A stretch of DNA of 64,000 nucleotides from Chrysemys picta bellii (GCF_011386835.1 NC_088797.1:40485583-40549582), one strand, 5' to 3'; positions 1-11,601 are shown, counted from the stretch's first letter. The notes: generated by a model from the letters alone, not told the origin. Made by a program: numbers and translations.

Positions 1-760
1 TCACAAACAAAACTCCTACTGATGTGAATGTGACATCTTGCTTGAGTAACAAGTGTGGATGTGACCCCATAGAACAAACTTTCAAAACTAATTTCACCTT
101 GCAAAATATGTTTGTGTTCAACAAACCAACCAGTCTACAGCAGCGCTACACAACTGACCAGGACAGTAAATGAAGAAGAATCCTGTATTCATTTAGTATT
201 TCTGTCCAGCACAGAGAGTGACGTAGAAAATAAAACATTTACTACATGGGGTTAATAAAACTTTGGGTTTTTGTCTATTGCCATCTAGTCTATGGCTGAG
301 AAAGAACACTTCCATAAAATTATGTTGGGAAGTGGTGTGCTGGATTCAGAGCAAATACGTTTTCCTTTGATTTTTACAAATTTCTAGCCCAATGTTGGTA
401 ACATATAGAAGTGCTATGTGTGCATCATTATAAGCAATAAAAAGCAATGCTGTTTAGAGTTGCTGTGATTTTTAGTTTTCATTATTCAGTGCAATTCATT
501 TAGATTGAATTTCAAAGCACTGATGGCCCTGGGATCATCCAGATAAAACCCCTAGTGTGTCTTCTCCAAACCAAGCCCGTCTGCAATGGCAGCGTGGTGT
601 CTAAACATCTCTCTGGATATCAATTGGCACTTTGAAAAATAAATTATTTTAATCCTATGCAGTCAAATCTCGATTAAATCCTCTCCATTAAATTAATTTA
701 AAATGCCTGACATTTTATTTTAAAAATTGCATTTTAAAATATGACCTGTTTAACTACCCA

Positions 761-762
<2 letters not shown>

Positions 763-817
<55 letters not shown>
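763..817. repeat. GT microsatellite
   Basis: About 27 uninterrupted GT units. The surrounding 1-1009 otherwise shows only AT-rich spacer, with no exon or recognisable element. Confidence 0.98.
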
Positions 818-819
<2 letters not shown>

Positions 820-1009
820 AGGTGGGGGGAACACACCACACATGAACTATGCATTCTCTCTGCCCCATCTAAAAAGTGTCTTATTTAGATACTTCTATGG
901 AACCCATTATCATAATATCTGAGAACCAGATTTTAAAGGTTTTTAGGCACCTAACTCTGGCTGATTTCATTGGACATTAGTGGCAAATTTTAAAAAGTAT
1001 TTAAGTGTC

Positions 1010-1049
1010 TGAGTGCCCAACAATCTTTAATGTATTTACCCCTGTGAAG
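1010..1049 (-). mobile_element. MIR fragment left of the DIRS insertion
   Basis: ATTTACCCCTGTGAAGAG resembles the MIR 3' region read in reverse (ATTTA...CCCTGTGAGGTAGG). It becomes convincing only together with 7912-8105, which continues the same MIR on the far side of the DIRS element. Confidence 0.45.
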
Positions 1050-1079
1050 AGTAGGTTACTCACCCTGTGCAGTAACTGA

Positions 1080-1267
1080 CGTTCTTTGAGATGAGTGTCC
1101 CTGTGGGTGCTCCACTGCAGGTGTTGGTGCGCCCCTGCGCCTTCGCTCGGAGATTTTTACAGCAGTATTTGTACCGGTCGCGCATGCGCAGAGCCTGCCC
1201 TCGCCCCCGCTCTGAGTGTACCTTAATAGTACACGTGCACGACCGGTCTCCTCAGTTCCTTCTCTAC
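1080..1267. repeat. DIRS left inverted terminal repeat
   Basis: Reverse complement of 7720-7911 with few differences. Shared cores include TGTCCCTGTGGGTGCTCCAC, CCCTGCGCCTTCGCTC and CTCTGAGTGTACCTTA. GC-rich, with CGCGCATGCGC-like runs. Confidence 0.85.
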
Positions 1268-1308
1268 AAAGGAGGCTACTCCAACTCTGAAGTAGAGGAG
1301 GGTGAGGA

Positions 1309-1412
1309 GTGGAGCACCCACAGGGACACTCATCTCAAAGAACGTCAGTTACTGCACAGGTGAGTAACCTCCTCTTCTTCTTTGAGAGGTGTCCCTGTGG
1401 GTGCTCCACTCC
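1309..1412. repeat. DIRS internal complementary region
   Basis: Two parts. 1309-1372 is the near-perfect reverse complement of the left end (1050-1113). 1373-1412 reads TCTTTGAGAGGTGTCCCTGT and onward, the complement of the outermost right end. In DIRS elements this region templates joining of the two ends during circle formation. Confidence 0.75.
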
Positions 1413-1689
1413 AGGTGACTTGAGAGACACTGCTTTTAAGGAGGTAGGGACTTCAGATTTGGTAAGAATGCGGTAGATAATACAGCTCTGCCTAATCGTG
1501 TATCAGAGAGAGAGGGCCTTGAGTAAGGGTGTAATGCTTAATAAATGTGTGTTCAGAAGACCAAGTGGCCGCTTTGTAGATATCAGCCAGAGGAACTTTG
1601 CGTAGAAAAGCCACGGAGGTAGCCACAGATCTATTGGAGTGAGTTATGATGCCGGCAGGAGGCGTAACTTTCTTTATCTGGTAGCACAG

Positions 1690-2900
1690 TCAGATACACT
1701 CAGAAATCCAGTTTGAAAATCTCTGGGTAGAAATAGGTGTCCCCCTGGAGTGCTCCGCAATGGAGACAAAGAGTCTGGAAGAGTTCCCAAAGGGTTTGGT
1801 TTCATCCAGATTGAATGACAAAGCCCTGTGTACATCTAATGTATGCACTGTGGAGTCAAAAGAATTTGCACATGGTTTAGGAAAGAAGGTTGATAGGTGT
1901 ATCGGCTCGTTGATGTGGAATGACGAATGCACAGTAGGGGACAGGTTGCGGAAGCTTGGCGAGGAGCTAAGTGGCGGACCAAGTATGTGACTGAATGTGA
2001 GCGGAAGCAGTTGAAGGCCGTGCAATGAACTTTGTTCGGCAGATCCTGCCAAAATGTAGTTTAGTATAGTTCAGCATGTTTTTGTCTGTAAACAAGTTAG
2101 CTTATATAACGAGTACGATTTATGAATGCAATGAATGTAGCCAGCTGTTGACCCCATGTAACCTGGAGATAAGCGCGGGGGGATATAGCATTGCAGCGGA
2201 CTCCCTTCAGTGAAGTCCTGCCTGGCCAGCTGTCCCGGACGGTCAGAGTTCCCCCGCAGCCCCTCCGCACATCTCAAGAGGCTCCCCGCGCCGCTTGGAG
2301 TGTAAGTTCTTCCCTCAGTAAAGCCTTGCTTTTTACTCTCAGGCACCGAGTGTCATTCTTTTGCCGGTATTACAGCCCCCCTTGTTGGCACAGCACCTTT
2401 GGAAGAAACTTGGGATGTAGTCAGAAGGTAACCTTGTCCTTGAAAAATAGTGTATAAGGTGGGTCTGCCATGAGAGCTGCTATTTCTCCTGCCCGTCTGG
2501 TGGAGGTGATTGTACTAAGAATGCTGTTTTCATAGAAAGGTGTAAGAAGGAGCAAGTGGCTAGGGGCTCGAATGGTTGTTGAGTTAAGCATGATAATACT
2601 AAGTGAAGGTCCCCCGGAGGGGTAGGAGGTTTAATGTCCAGGTATAGGGATTGTAGCCCTTTAAGAAAACACTTGGTGATTGGCTGAGCAAAAACAGAGG
2701 TATCGTCAATCTTGTCATGAAAAGTTGTAATAGCAGCTAAGTGGACTTTGATGGAGCTGAAAGAAAGGCCCGATTCCTTGAGGTCTAAAAGGTAGTTGAG
2801 TATGAGCCAAAGAGGTGAAGAAGTAGGAGGATGTTGTTTACTTGAGCACCATTGTGTGAATCACTTCCACTTGCAGAGATAAGTGATTCGAGTAGATTGT
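1690..2900 (-). pseudogene. DIRS tyrosine recombinase remnant, interrupted by an LTR
   Basis: 1690-2046 encodes TVHTLDVHRALSFNLDETKP, then RLFVSIAEHSRGTPISTQRF, a conserved block of DIRS recombinases. Beyond the LTR at 2047-2390, fragments such as PFEPLATCSFLHLSMKTAFL continue the same domain in shifted frames. Stops and frameshifts make it inactive. Confidence 0.65.
2047..2390 (+). mobile_element. Solo LTR inside the DIRS recombinase
   Basis: Interrupts the recombinase homology. Begins TGCCAAAATG and ends TGTTGGCA, giving short inverted ends. Near the right end, AGTAAAGCC resembles a poly(A) signal followed by a GT-rich stretch. No clean target duplication, so the limits may be off by some bases (2055-2374, TGTAG to TTACA, is an alternative). 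Endogenous retroviral origin is inferred from form only. Confidence 0.5.
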
Positions 2901-3425
2901 GTTCTGCTATGTAGGAGCATGCTTTGAACCTGCTCAGAGCATGCTAGTTTGTTTTGGGAGAACCATGTAGGAACCAAGCTTTGAGATGAAGCATGGACAG
3001 GTTGGGATGAAGAAATCGGCCATGTTGCTGTGATAGGAGGTTTAGAGTGAGGGGCAACGAAATTGGTGGGTGAAGTGACATTCTGGTGAGGAACGGAAAC
3101 CACGGTTGTCTGAGTCACGACGGGGCAATCAGAATTACTGTGGCATGATGTGTTCATATCTTTGTCAGAACTCTGTGGAGGACAGGTATTGGGGGAAATA
3201 CATATAGCAGGTCCTGGTCCCATGAGATCATGAATGCGGATCCCAGGGAATGTTTGCCCAGTCCTGCTCTGGAGCAAAATTTGGGACATTTCATGTTTTT
3301 CACTGTTGCGAAAAGATCTATGGTTGGCTATCCCAAAATGCAAAATATGTTGCGGATGATTGTGTTGTTTATCTCCCATTCATGATCCCAGGGAAATCAT
3401 CTGCTTAATTTGTCTGCTGTGGTAT

Positions 3426-3800
3426 TCATAGCTCTGGGAAGATAGGCGGCTGATGTTGTTCGCAAGGCTCCAATTCCAGAGCTTTATAGCCTCTGTGCAA
3501 AGTGAATGAGAGCGAGCTCCTCCCTACCTGTTCAGATAGAACATGAGGGCGATGTTGTCTGTCATTATCCGTACATGTTGGTTCCAGATCAATGGGAGGA
3601 AGTGACGGCAGGCACTGCATATGGCTCAAAGTTCTAGGACATTTATGTGTAGGGAAGTTTTGGTTGAAGACCATAGCTCCTGAGCTGTGTGGTGAGATAT
3701 GCATGCACCCGACCCTGTGAGGGATGCATCGGTAATCATTATGAGGGATGGAGCATCCTGTAGCAAGGGAACTTCAGAGCAGAGGTTGGAGGGAACTGTC
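3426..3800 (-). pseudogene. DIRS RNase H-like remnant
   Basis: Lies directly downstream of the RT in coding sense. Scattered frames retain words such as DNDRQHRPHVL that fit the DNxxxV region of DIRS RNase H. Heavily mutated, so the boundaries are approximate. Confidence 0.45.
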
Positions 3801-3968
3801 TACCATAGGAGAGAGTCTTTGACTCTGAAGGGTATGGATAGATGCTTGTTTAGAGCGTGTACATTTGGTCTGTAAACCGTGGCCAACCAAGCTCAGAAGC
3901 ACCTCATGTTGTGCATTTTTGACCACGAAAGTGCATGAGGCCATGTGACCCAATAGATGTAGACCGTC

Positions 3969-4770
3969 TCAAGCAGTGACCTGAGGACTATTGCGAAGTT
4001 TCATGGCCAGTAGTTTTATGGTGTTGAAGCGGTCGGGAGGGAGAGATGCTAATCCCGTCCAGGAATCAAGGTGAGCTCCTATGAACTCCAGGTGCTGAGT
4101 AGGAGCTAACCTGGATTTGTTTTTGTTTATTTGTAGGCTGAGGGATAGGAAGCAAGCGACGGTGAGTTGCGTGAATCGAAGCACTTCGTTGAGCATTGTG
4201 ACTTTGAGGAAACAATCATCGAGGTAAGGAAATATTATGACCCCTTGTCTTGTGAGGTAGCCAGTGACTATGACTAGGAGCTTGGAAAAAACTCGGGGGG
4301 CGGTGGATAGGCTGAAGGGTAGCACCCTGTATTGAAAATGTATCGAGCCGAGGGTAAAATGAAGGAAATGTCTGCGGGCTGGATGTATAGTCACATGAAA
4401 ATAGGCGTCCTGTAGGTCAAGGGTTGAAAACCAATCCAGCTCCAGCTCTGGGATTATGGTGGTGAGGGTAACCATTTTGAACTTTTGCTTTTTGATGAAT
4501 TTGTTGAGATGCCTGAGGTCGAGAATTGGTTGCCATCCCCATTTTCTTTTCTGTTAAAACATAATGGGAGTAGAAATCTTTTCTTCTGTGTTGTTCGGGC
4601 ACAAGTTCCACTGCTCCTAGTAGAAGGTGTTGTACTTCTTGGAGGAGCAGTTACTCGTGAGAGGAGTCCCTGAAGAGGTACGGGGAGGGTGGGTGGGTGG
4701 GAGGCAAGGATATGAAAGGGATGGAATAGCCAATTGTGATGACCTCTATAACCCACTTGTCAGTGGTAAT
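3969..4770 (-). pseudogene. DIRS reverse transcriptase remnant
   Basis: 3969-4475 encodes WFSTLDLQDAYFHVTIHPAR, LPFSLSTAPRVFSKLL and the catalytic PYLDD box, followed by LEFIGAHLDS: the RT palm motifs in order. The upstream finger region (VPEQHRRKDFYSHYVL) is in other frames at 4417-4756. This is DIRS-type RT rather than CR1 or Ty3/gypsy. Confidence 0.85.
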
Positions 4771-5085
4771 GTTTTGCCATTGGTGGTAGAATGGCCATAG
4801 GCGGGGTGTCCAAAAATAGGGACATGGGGTGTAAGTGCTGAAGTGGGAATGTTGTTTTCTATACCCTCGACCAAGGCTTCAAACCTGCTTATTAGTCGGA
4901 GCGGGTTGAGATGCTGCCAAAGAATTGGGGCAGCGATGCTGGTATCTGGGTCTCTGGAGTTGCTGCTGCTGTTGTTGCTCAGGTGACCTATGGAATTGCT
5001 GGGTGTATGCAGGGTACCGTGGGTGCTGGTAAGGTTGATATCTATATTGTCACCTTCTGGTCATAGGTGTTTGAATTCCCAGGGA

Positions 5086-7573
5086 TCAGAGAGTTGCCCT
5101 TGAGTTCTTCATTGAGAGAAGTATGTCGTTCATCGTGGAGGCAAAGAGTTTGTTGCCATCGAAGGGAAGATCTTCAATGGTACTCTGGGCCTCTCGAGGA
5201 GAGGAGGAGGAGGAGAGCCATGAACCTTGGCACATGACAACTGCTGTAGCAGTAGATTTTGCTGCAGTATTGGCTGCATCGAGGGATGCTTGAAGAGTGG
5301 TATGTGAGATGATTTGTCCCTCGGAAACTAGAGCCGTAAATTGTTGTTTCTTTTCTTCCAGAATTTCATCAATAAAGTCCATGAATTTGTTATAATTTTT
5401 GTGGTCCTATTTTGCCAGAACAGCAGTATAATTAGCAATGCAAAATTGTAACGTAGAAGATGCGTATACTTTGCGTCCGAGCAGATCTAATCGCTTACTG
5501 TCCTTATCAGATGGGGTGGATGGGGAAACTGGTGCTTGGTCTTTTGGTTGACTGCATCTACTACCAACGAGTTTGGCGCAGGATGTGTAAAAAGGAATTC
5601 ACAGCCCTTGGAAGGGATGAAGTACTTGCGGTCTGCTCGCTTACAAGTTGGTAGGCTTGCAGCGGGAGTCTGCCAGATGGCCTTAACAGGTTCCAAAAGG
5701 ATTGCGCTGATCGGTAATTCAATCCTAGAGGAAGAAGAGGGTTGCAGGATGTCCGTTAACTCATGCTGCTGTTCAGGAACCTCCTCCAAGCTAATTCTTA
5801 ATTCACTTGCAACTCTTTTTTGAAAAGATCTTGAAATTTTGAGAAGTCGTCTGAAGATGACTGGGGAGGAAGCAGTAGAGCTTCATCAGGGATAACAAGT
5901 GGGTCTACTGGGTTGGAGGCAGGTCGTGACTGATCCTGCAGTTGTGATGGTGCTGCCTGGACCCTTACGTCAGTGGCAGGTTCGTCAGCGGCAGTGGCGG
6001 GCAGGTGTCATGCCTGGCTGTGGCGATATAGCGAGTGTTGTCTCGAGGATAAGATGCCCATGGAGCCCAATATTGCCACTGTCGTGGGAAGGGCATGGGT
6101 GGTGCCATCCAAGGGTTCATGCACCACGGGGCAGGTTCCTGAGAGTATGACGAGGTGATTTTTCTATGAACTCTATTGATTGGGATCTGAGGGTGGGAGA
6201 TTTGATATGGTGAAAACTCCCCCTGCAGACCAGCTTCCTCATCAGTGGAGGAAGGCTGTCTGGATCCTGACTGAGCATTTGGGAGAGAAATAGGCATTAA
6301 GTAGGGGTGACTGCAGGATAGGTGACACCAGCAGGTCCCTCAGCTGTGTAAATTGAGGTGCTGGAGTTGAGTGCTGTGCAAGAGAAATCTGCTGTGAAGA
6401 AAGGTTCCTCTGCACTGGTGTCCTGAGCATTGTTTCATTGCCAGTCAGTTCAGTGGGAGACGGTGCTGGGAGAGCAAGAATAACCTGAGGTGGGTCAGAT
6501 ATGTCGACATGTGTCAGCACCACTTCCATCACGGTGCCGAATGGTGCTATGAGAGAGGCAGGCAACTGGAAGCCTGAAGCCTCGGCACCAGAGCTTCGCA
6601 TTACCGCCGCAGCCATAGGTGGGTTTCGCACAGCACCGGAGGAGCTCCGCGTTTCAAAAGTGCTCAGTCAGGGAAGTGCCGGGAGGGAGGCTGTAGACCT
6701 GCCCGGAAAAGTCTTGTCCCACAAAGAACTCTTTGCCGGTGAGAGAGGGTGCCCTTTTTCTGAAGCCTTTTTGTCTTTCTTTGAGGTGGGGGTGTCACAA
6801 CCCAATGCCCCCCTCCCATTAGGAAGTCCCCTGGGAAGATAGATCAGCACTGTATATTGCTAACACTGTTGCAAGAATCACAAAGCATTTTGCGGAGGGT
6901 TAAAGGTGTGTGAATGGAGAGTGGAAGATTCTTTTGCAGGAGTACGAGAGGCTGGGGGGGATGGGGAGAGAAAGAAGAAAGCAGAGAACAGTTAACTCAA
7001 CCCTGCAGCTAGCAAGCTCAGTCCGAAGATAAGAAGCTGACTCCAGCCCAAGGCCACTGCTACCTGCCAAGACAGAAGGGGGGAAGTCGCTTTCTTTCTT
7101 TCTTAACGCTTTCTTTCTTCCCCTGAGTGACGTGGGGTCATTCCCAGCACTCTCTGCTGTTATTTTATTATTTTATCAATAAAGCTTTCAAATTTAAACA
7201 GTTGGTGTTCCTCGTCATCTCCTCCCCAAAAGATCCTGTGGCCCCAACCTGATCAATTGTGGCCTCAGGCAGATTGGTAACAAAAATCTGTCACAGGGGG
7301 GCTGTGGTGTGTAGTTGAGTTGGGACCTGGGTCTGAAGCTGGCCCTAGAGATTTCTGAAGGAGGCGCAGTTTTAATCTCAGCTCCCTGTCCTTACATTCC
7401 CTGGATTGAAGTTTGCTGCAGTGAGCACATTTTGGGGGGATGTGGGACTCCCCCAAACATTTTATACATTTGGAATGGCCATCCGAAAGAGGGATGGCAT
7501 CATTGCAATTAGAGGAGTGCTTAAAGCCTGGGGAGCCAGGCATGTCAGAAGCGGCTGCCGCTGACAAGAACAA
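5086..7573 (-). pseudogene. DIRS gag-like gene remnant
   Basis: The N-terminal part (7265-7573) contains DGHSKCIKCLGESHIPPKCA then HCSKLQSRECKDRELRLKLR, a cysteine-rich motif followed by a basic stretch, typical of DIRS gag. The C-terminal part (5086-5382) contains TTLQASLDAANTAAKSTATA and an acidic/basic tail ending KNSRATL. Between them the frame is interrupted by several shifts and by a 503-bp LTR. Non-functional. Confidence 0.7.
6793..7295 (+). mobile_element. Solo LTR inside the DIRS gag region
   Basis: Begins TGTCACAACC, ends CTGTCACA, and is flanked by GGGGG on both sides (6788-6792 and 7296-7300), a 5-bp target duplication. It has a CAATAAAGC poly(A) signal near 7178 and a CTTTCTTTCTTT run near 7092. 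The DIRS gag sequence resumes on either side. No internal retroviral genes. Confidence 0.75.
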
Positions 7574-7719
7574 AGTTTTTTTGTAGTTTTAGTGAGAAAA
7601 GACAGGAAAACATTATCTAATTACTACTGGTAACAAACTAACTAACAGGGAAGGTATATGAATAAAGGAAGAAAAAAGTCTCTAACGAGTCTGCTGAGCG
7701 CCGTCTCAGACCAGGGACG

Positions 7720-7911
7720 GTAGAAAAGGAACTGAGGAGACCGGTCGCGCATGCGTACTAGTAAGGTACACTCAGAGCGGGGGGGGAGGGGGGAAGGTAC
7801 TGCGCATGCGTGACTGGTACGAGTACTGCTGTAAAAATCTCAGAGCGAAGGCGCAGGGACGCACCAACATCTGCAGTGGAGCACCCACAGGGACACCACT
7901 TGAAGAAGAAC
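7720..7911. repeat. DIRS right inverted terminal repeat
   Basis: Inverted match to 1080-1267. It is the upstream end in coding sense, so it probably holds the element's promoter, by analogy with other DIRS elements. Confidence 0.85.
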
Positions 7912-8105
7912 TAGGGATTTACTGCTATCCCCATTTTGCAGATGTGGAACTGAGGTACAGAGAAACTAAACCCTGGATCCTTGAAGGTATTTAAGACCCT
8001 AAGTGACTTGACCAAAATCGCAGAGGCATTCTGTGGTGGAACAGGGACATAAGCCCTAGTCTCCCAAGTGATATACTAGTGTCCTAACCACTGGACCATC
8101 CTTCC
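7912..8105 (-). mobile_element. MIR-type SINE, right part of a MIR split by the DIRS element
   Basis: In minus sense it starts with the tRNA-derived head (GGATGGTCCAGTGGTTAGG), then the CORE-like middle (GACTTGCC-type GTCAAGTCACTTAGGG), then CCTCAGTTCC and AAAATGGGGATA. Confidence 0.8.
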
Positions 8106-8131
8106 ACTCAAAGTATCTATATCTACCAAAA

Positions 8132-8606
8132 GTTGTGTCTACATTCACACGCCTTTCAGTGATGTGTAGAATACATACACTACACCTCCCCCAAGCATGG
8201 GTATAAATAGCAGTATAGTAGATGGGGAGGCACTGCCTAGGTGAGTAAAGACACACCTGAACCTTGTGGGTACACACCCTACACGGCTCTCTACTTACCC
8301 AAGCAGTGACTCCCCAGTCTATACTACTGTTTTTAGCTGTGTAGTGTCCCACAGCTACCTCCCTGCAGCAGGAGACTTTCCCTGTTGTGGGGACCTGCCA
8401 AAGCCTTTCCTCATTGAAAGGAAAGACTCTGGCAGGGGAAAGGCAGCAGAAAAAGGCTCCATCAGCTCCCAGATGCTTCCTCCCTGCCAGAGCCTTTCAC
8501 TGACACATTACATGCCACAGGGTGGACACAGCCTGTTTTTCACTGTGGCATGTGGATACACATACGCTATATGCCACCACAAGTGGTGTGTAGTGTAGAC
8601 GTATCC
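8132..8606. mobile_element. TIR element with GTCTACA termini
   Basis: The left end AGTTGTGTCTACATTCACAC and the right end GTGTAGTGTAGACGTATCC are imperfect inverted repeats. The type (GGCTATGTCTACAC termini) recurs at 44581-44858. No transposase. Superfamily not determined. Confidence 0.5.
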
Positions 8607-9169
8607 TTGGTCATCACTGAAATACCACACCTTCTAACAAAATGCTCCAATGACATACAACTCTAAACTGAATGCTGGGGTTTTGCTGAATGTAGTTTTT
8701 TTTCTCCTGCAGAATAAAGAATCAGTCCCTGCAAAGTACATGTAAAACATGAAAATATCAGTATCAGCTGTATTATTTTTAAACTAATTTTTGCACAGAA
8801 GACCAGCAATACATACATGAATTAAATCTTCACGAAAAAGATGTCAGCTACTGAAAGGCTCAAACTCATCCCCTTTAGGCTAACAAAGGCCTTTTCAACT
8901 CAAATCGAGAATAGAAATTTCAACAAAGGGGGAAAACAGTTATTATTTTATAAAAATCAGTAAGTATTTTTAGTTAGTCACAAGTCTTCTGCCTTTATGT
9001 CTGAAGCAGGAAGAAATGTCATATCTTATTGCATTCTAGGATTAGTTTGCTGGGTTGATTCCCGCATAGCTTAGAAGAGCAAAAGTAAGCCAGACAGGAC
9101 AGAACTGACAAACATACAATGCAAATGCTTAGAGGATTAGTCACTCACATTCATGATTCATTTCATTCT
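8607..9169. other. Spacer, nothing recognised
   Basis: AT-rich, no exon-like frame, no terminal repeats. The transition into CR1 is at about 9170. Confidence 0.5.
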
Positions 9170-10565
9170 AAGGAATGGAAGGAGTGAGAGCAGTAGAATG
9201 AGGACAGTGGACTTCAGAAAAGCAGACTTTAAGAAACTCAGAGAACTGGTAGGTAAGGGTCCCATACGAAGAAAAGGATAAAGGAGTTTAGGAGAGCCGG
9301 CAGTTTCTCAAGGAAATAATATTAAAGGCAAAGCTGCAAACTAACCTAATGTGAATGAAAGATAGGAGGAATAGTACGAGGCCAATATGATTCCATCAGG
9401 AGCTCTTTAATGACCTGAAAATAAAAAAGGCATCCTACAGAAAATGGAAACATGGATGAATTGCTAAGGAGGAGTACAAAAAAATAGTACAACTATATAA
9501 GGACAAAAAGCAGAAAGGCTAAGGAAGAGCATGAGTTACACTAGCAAGGGACATAAAAGGCAACAAGAAGAGGTTCTTTAAATATATTAGAAGCAAGAGA
9601 AAGATGAAGGAAAGTGTAGGTCTGCTACTTCGCAGGGAAGGAGAGCTAATAATGGATGCTATCAAGACACCTGAGGTGTTTAATGATTATTTTGTTTCTG
9701 TCTTCTCTAAAAAGGTTAATATAGATATTCAAAACAATTAGAAAGGGGGAAGGACACAAGCGAAAATAGGGAAAGAATATTTAAATAAGTCAGATGTATT
9801 CAAGTCAACAGGGCCTTAGGAAATCAACCTATGGTACTTAAGGAACTAACTGAAACAATTTCAGAATCATTAGCAATTATCTTTGAGAACTCACGAAGGA
9901 CGGGTGAGGTCCCAGAGGACTGGAGAAGGGTAAAGAGGGGAACAAAAAGGACCCAGGGATTTATAGACTGTTAAGCTTAACTTCAATACCTGGAAAGATA
10001 CTGGAGCAAATTATTAAACAAAAACATTGTAGATACCTTGAGGCTAAGAGGGTTATAAGCAATAGCCAGATGGATTTGTCAAGAACAGATCATGCCAAAC
10101 AAATCTAATTGTCTTTGGCAGGGTTACTGGCCTAGTGAATGGGGGGAAAGCAGGAGACATGATATAGCTTGATTTTAGTAAGGCTTTTGCACAGTCCCAT
10201 GTGACATTTACATGAGCAACCTAGGGAAATGTGGTCCAGATGAAATTACTATAAGGTGAGTGTACTACTGGTTGAATACCATACTCAGCGTAGTTATCAA
10301 TGGTTTTCTGTCATACTGGGAGGGTGTATCTAATGAGGACTCTTGGGGTCAGTCCTGGGTCTGGTACCATTCAATATTTTCATAATTTACTTGGAGTGGA
10401 ATGGAGCGTATGCTTATAACATTTCCAGATGACATAAAGCTTGGAGGGAGGAAGGGGCTTCAGGCACTTTGGAGGACAGAATTAGAATTCAAAATGACCT
10501 TGACAAATTAGAGAAATGGGTCTGAAATCAGCATGCTCAAATTCAGTAAAGAAAAGTGCAAAGTA
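9170..10565 (+). mobile_element. CR1 LINE, left part, split by a Ty3/gypsy insertion
   Basis: Degenerate CR1 ORF2 in plus sense. Recognisable landmarks are GGACTTCAGAAAAGCAGACT, the reverse transcriptase region near 9880-10450, and the stretch around 10540-10565 (AAGAAAAGTGCAAAGTA) that continues at 14221. Confidence 0.8.
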
Positions 10566-10727
10566 TGTTGTTTTATATTCAAGTAATCCACTAGTCTTAA
10601 TATTAATTCATGGCTAGTAACTTAACAACAGTCTTTATTAGATATGTAGTGATAACCATCTTAACTCAATCAGTCTAACCTAAAACCAACTTCCTGGAGA
10701 TCCCATTCATTCTCTTAAAGCCACAAT
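10566..10727 (-). repeat. Ty3/gypsy 3' LTR
   Basis: In minus sense it starts TGGTGTTATTGTGGC and ends AAAACAACA, with AATAAAGAC as a poly(A) signal. It is a direct repeat of 14047-14218. Confidence 0.8.
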
Positions 10728-10872
10728 AACACCACCTCTTCTTTCAATTTTTTAGCACAAATTTATTCTTATATATATATATATATATCAGAATTATCTT
10801 AACTTTCTATAAGTCTTTTAACAGGTCTCCTCTGAGGCAATGGCTGTCTAATTTCTATATTTGTGTATTATT

Positions 10873-11278
10873 TGTGGAAAAAGAAAATAAGAGAAAAAGG
10901 AGGATCTAGGGGTAAATGTCTTTAGGCCATTTTAAAGTTTTGAGCAAAAGGTAACTTTGATCCTAACAATGCGAGAGTTGTAAGTGATTCAGTTTTCGCC
11001 TTGCTTTAGTTAATAAAAATGGAATGCTGACTTAAGCAAAAACCTTGAAATAAGGTAGTGTCTGGAAACAGTTTGTATAATCGAAGAATAACCGTTAGCT
11101 GTTGATGTATGTAATGGGAACCTATAAATACTTGTCTTATGCTGCTTGTAGGGGGAAGATCTGCCTAAGGTCAGGGGGACCCCCTGTCCGACTGCAGTCT
11201 TCCCTTGCAATCGTTCGTAATAAACTGTCTCTGACTTCTTGCTAGCAAACACAGAGTGAGGACTTGTTTTCTTCTACA
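10873..11278 (+). mobile_element. Solo LTR inside the Ty3/gypsy element
   Basis: TGTGGAAAAAG to TTCTACA, flanked by TATT on both sides (10869-10872 and 11279-11282). Contains a TATA-like TATAAATACTT (about 11125) and AATAAACTG (about 11219). Form is that of an endogenous retrovirus LTR. No internal genes. Confidence 0.65.
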
Positions 11279-11601
11279 TATTGAATTTGTTCTTATTGCT
11301 TAGTGGAATTATGTCATTTTCATTTTCTTGGTGCTCTTGTTGCTGTACTGTATCATTTCTTCTTTCAGCTGAGTCTGGTCTTCCAGGTAACCATTGCAAA
11401 TGTCTCCACTTTCATCTATACATTTGACCATTATTAGTCATGACATCATAAGATTGAGATGCTACCTCTTTTGTTACAGTAGCTTTCTGAGCCCAATTTC
11501 TACCATTATAGCTTCATATTCTATCATTCAGTTTCAAATAAGGTAGTTTGTGCAATCCTCTATCATGGCTCCGGATGTCACGTTCCTTTTTGAAATATTA
11601 A

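Larger units (their letters stand above)
1050..7911 (-). mobile_element. DIRS-type tyrosine-recombinase retrotransposon (decayed)
   Basis: Reads right to left: gag-like region (5.0-7.6 kb), reverse transcriptase (4.0-4.8 kb), RNase H-like region (3.4-3.8 kb), tyrosine recombinase (1.7-2.9 kb). The ends are inverted repeats, 1080-1267 against 7720-7911. An internal complementary region (1309-1412) next to the left end pairs with both outer ends. This is the DIRS plan and not that of LTR elements. All reading frames are broken by stops and frameshifts, and two unrelated LTRs have inserted into it (2047-2390 and 6793-7295). The flanks on both sides look like one MIR split by the insertion. Confidence 0.85.

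Noticed and set aside
2861..3379. 172-codon minus-strand frame as a possible host gene
   Set aside because: It lies between the RNase H-like and recombinase parts of the DIRS element in the same orientation, and is best explained as DIRS remnant.
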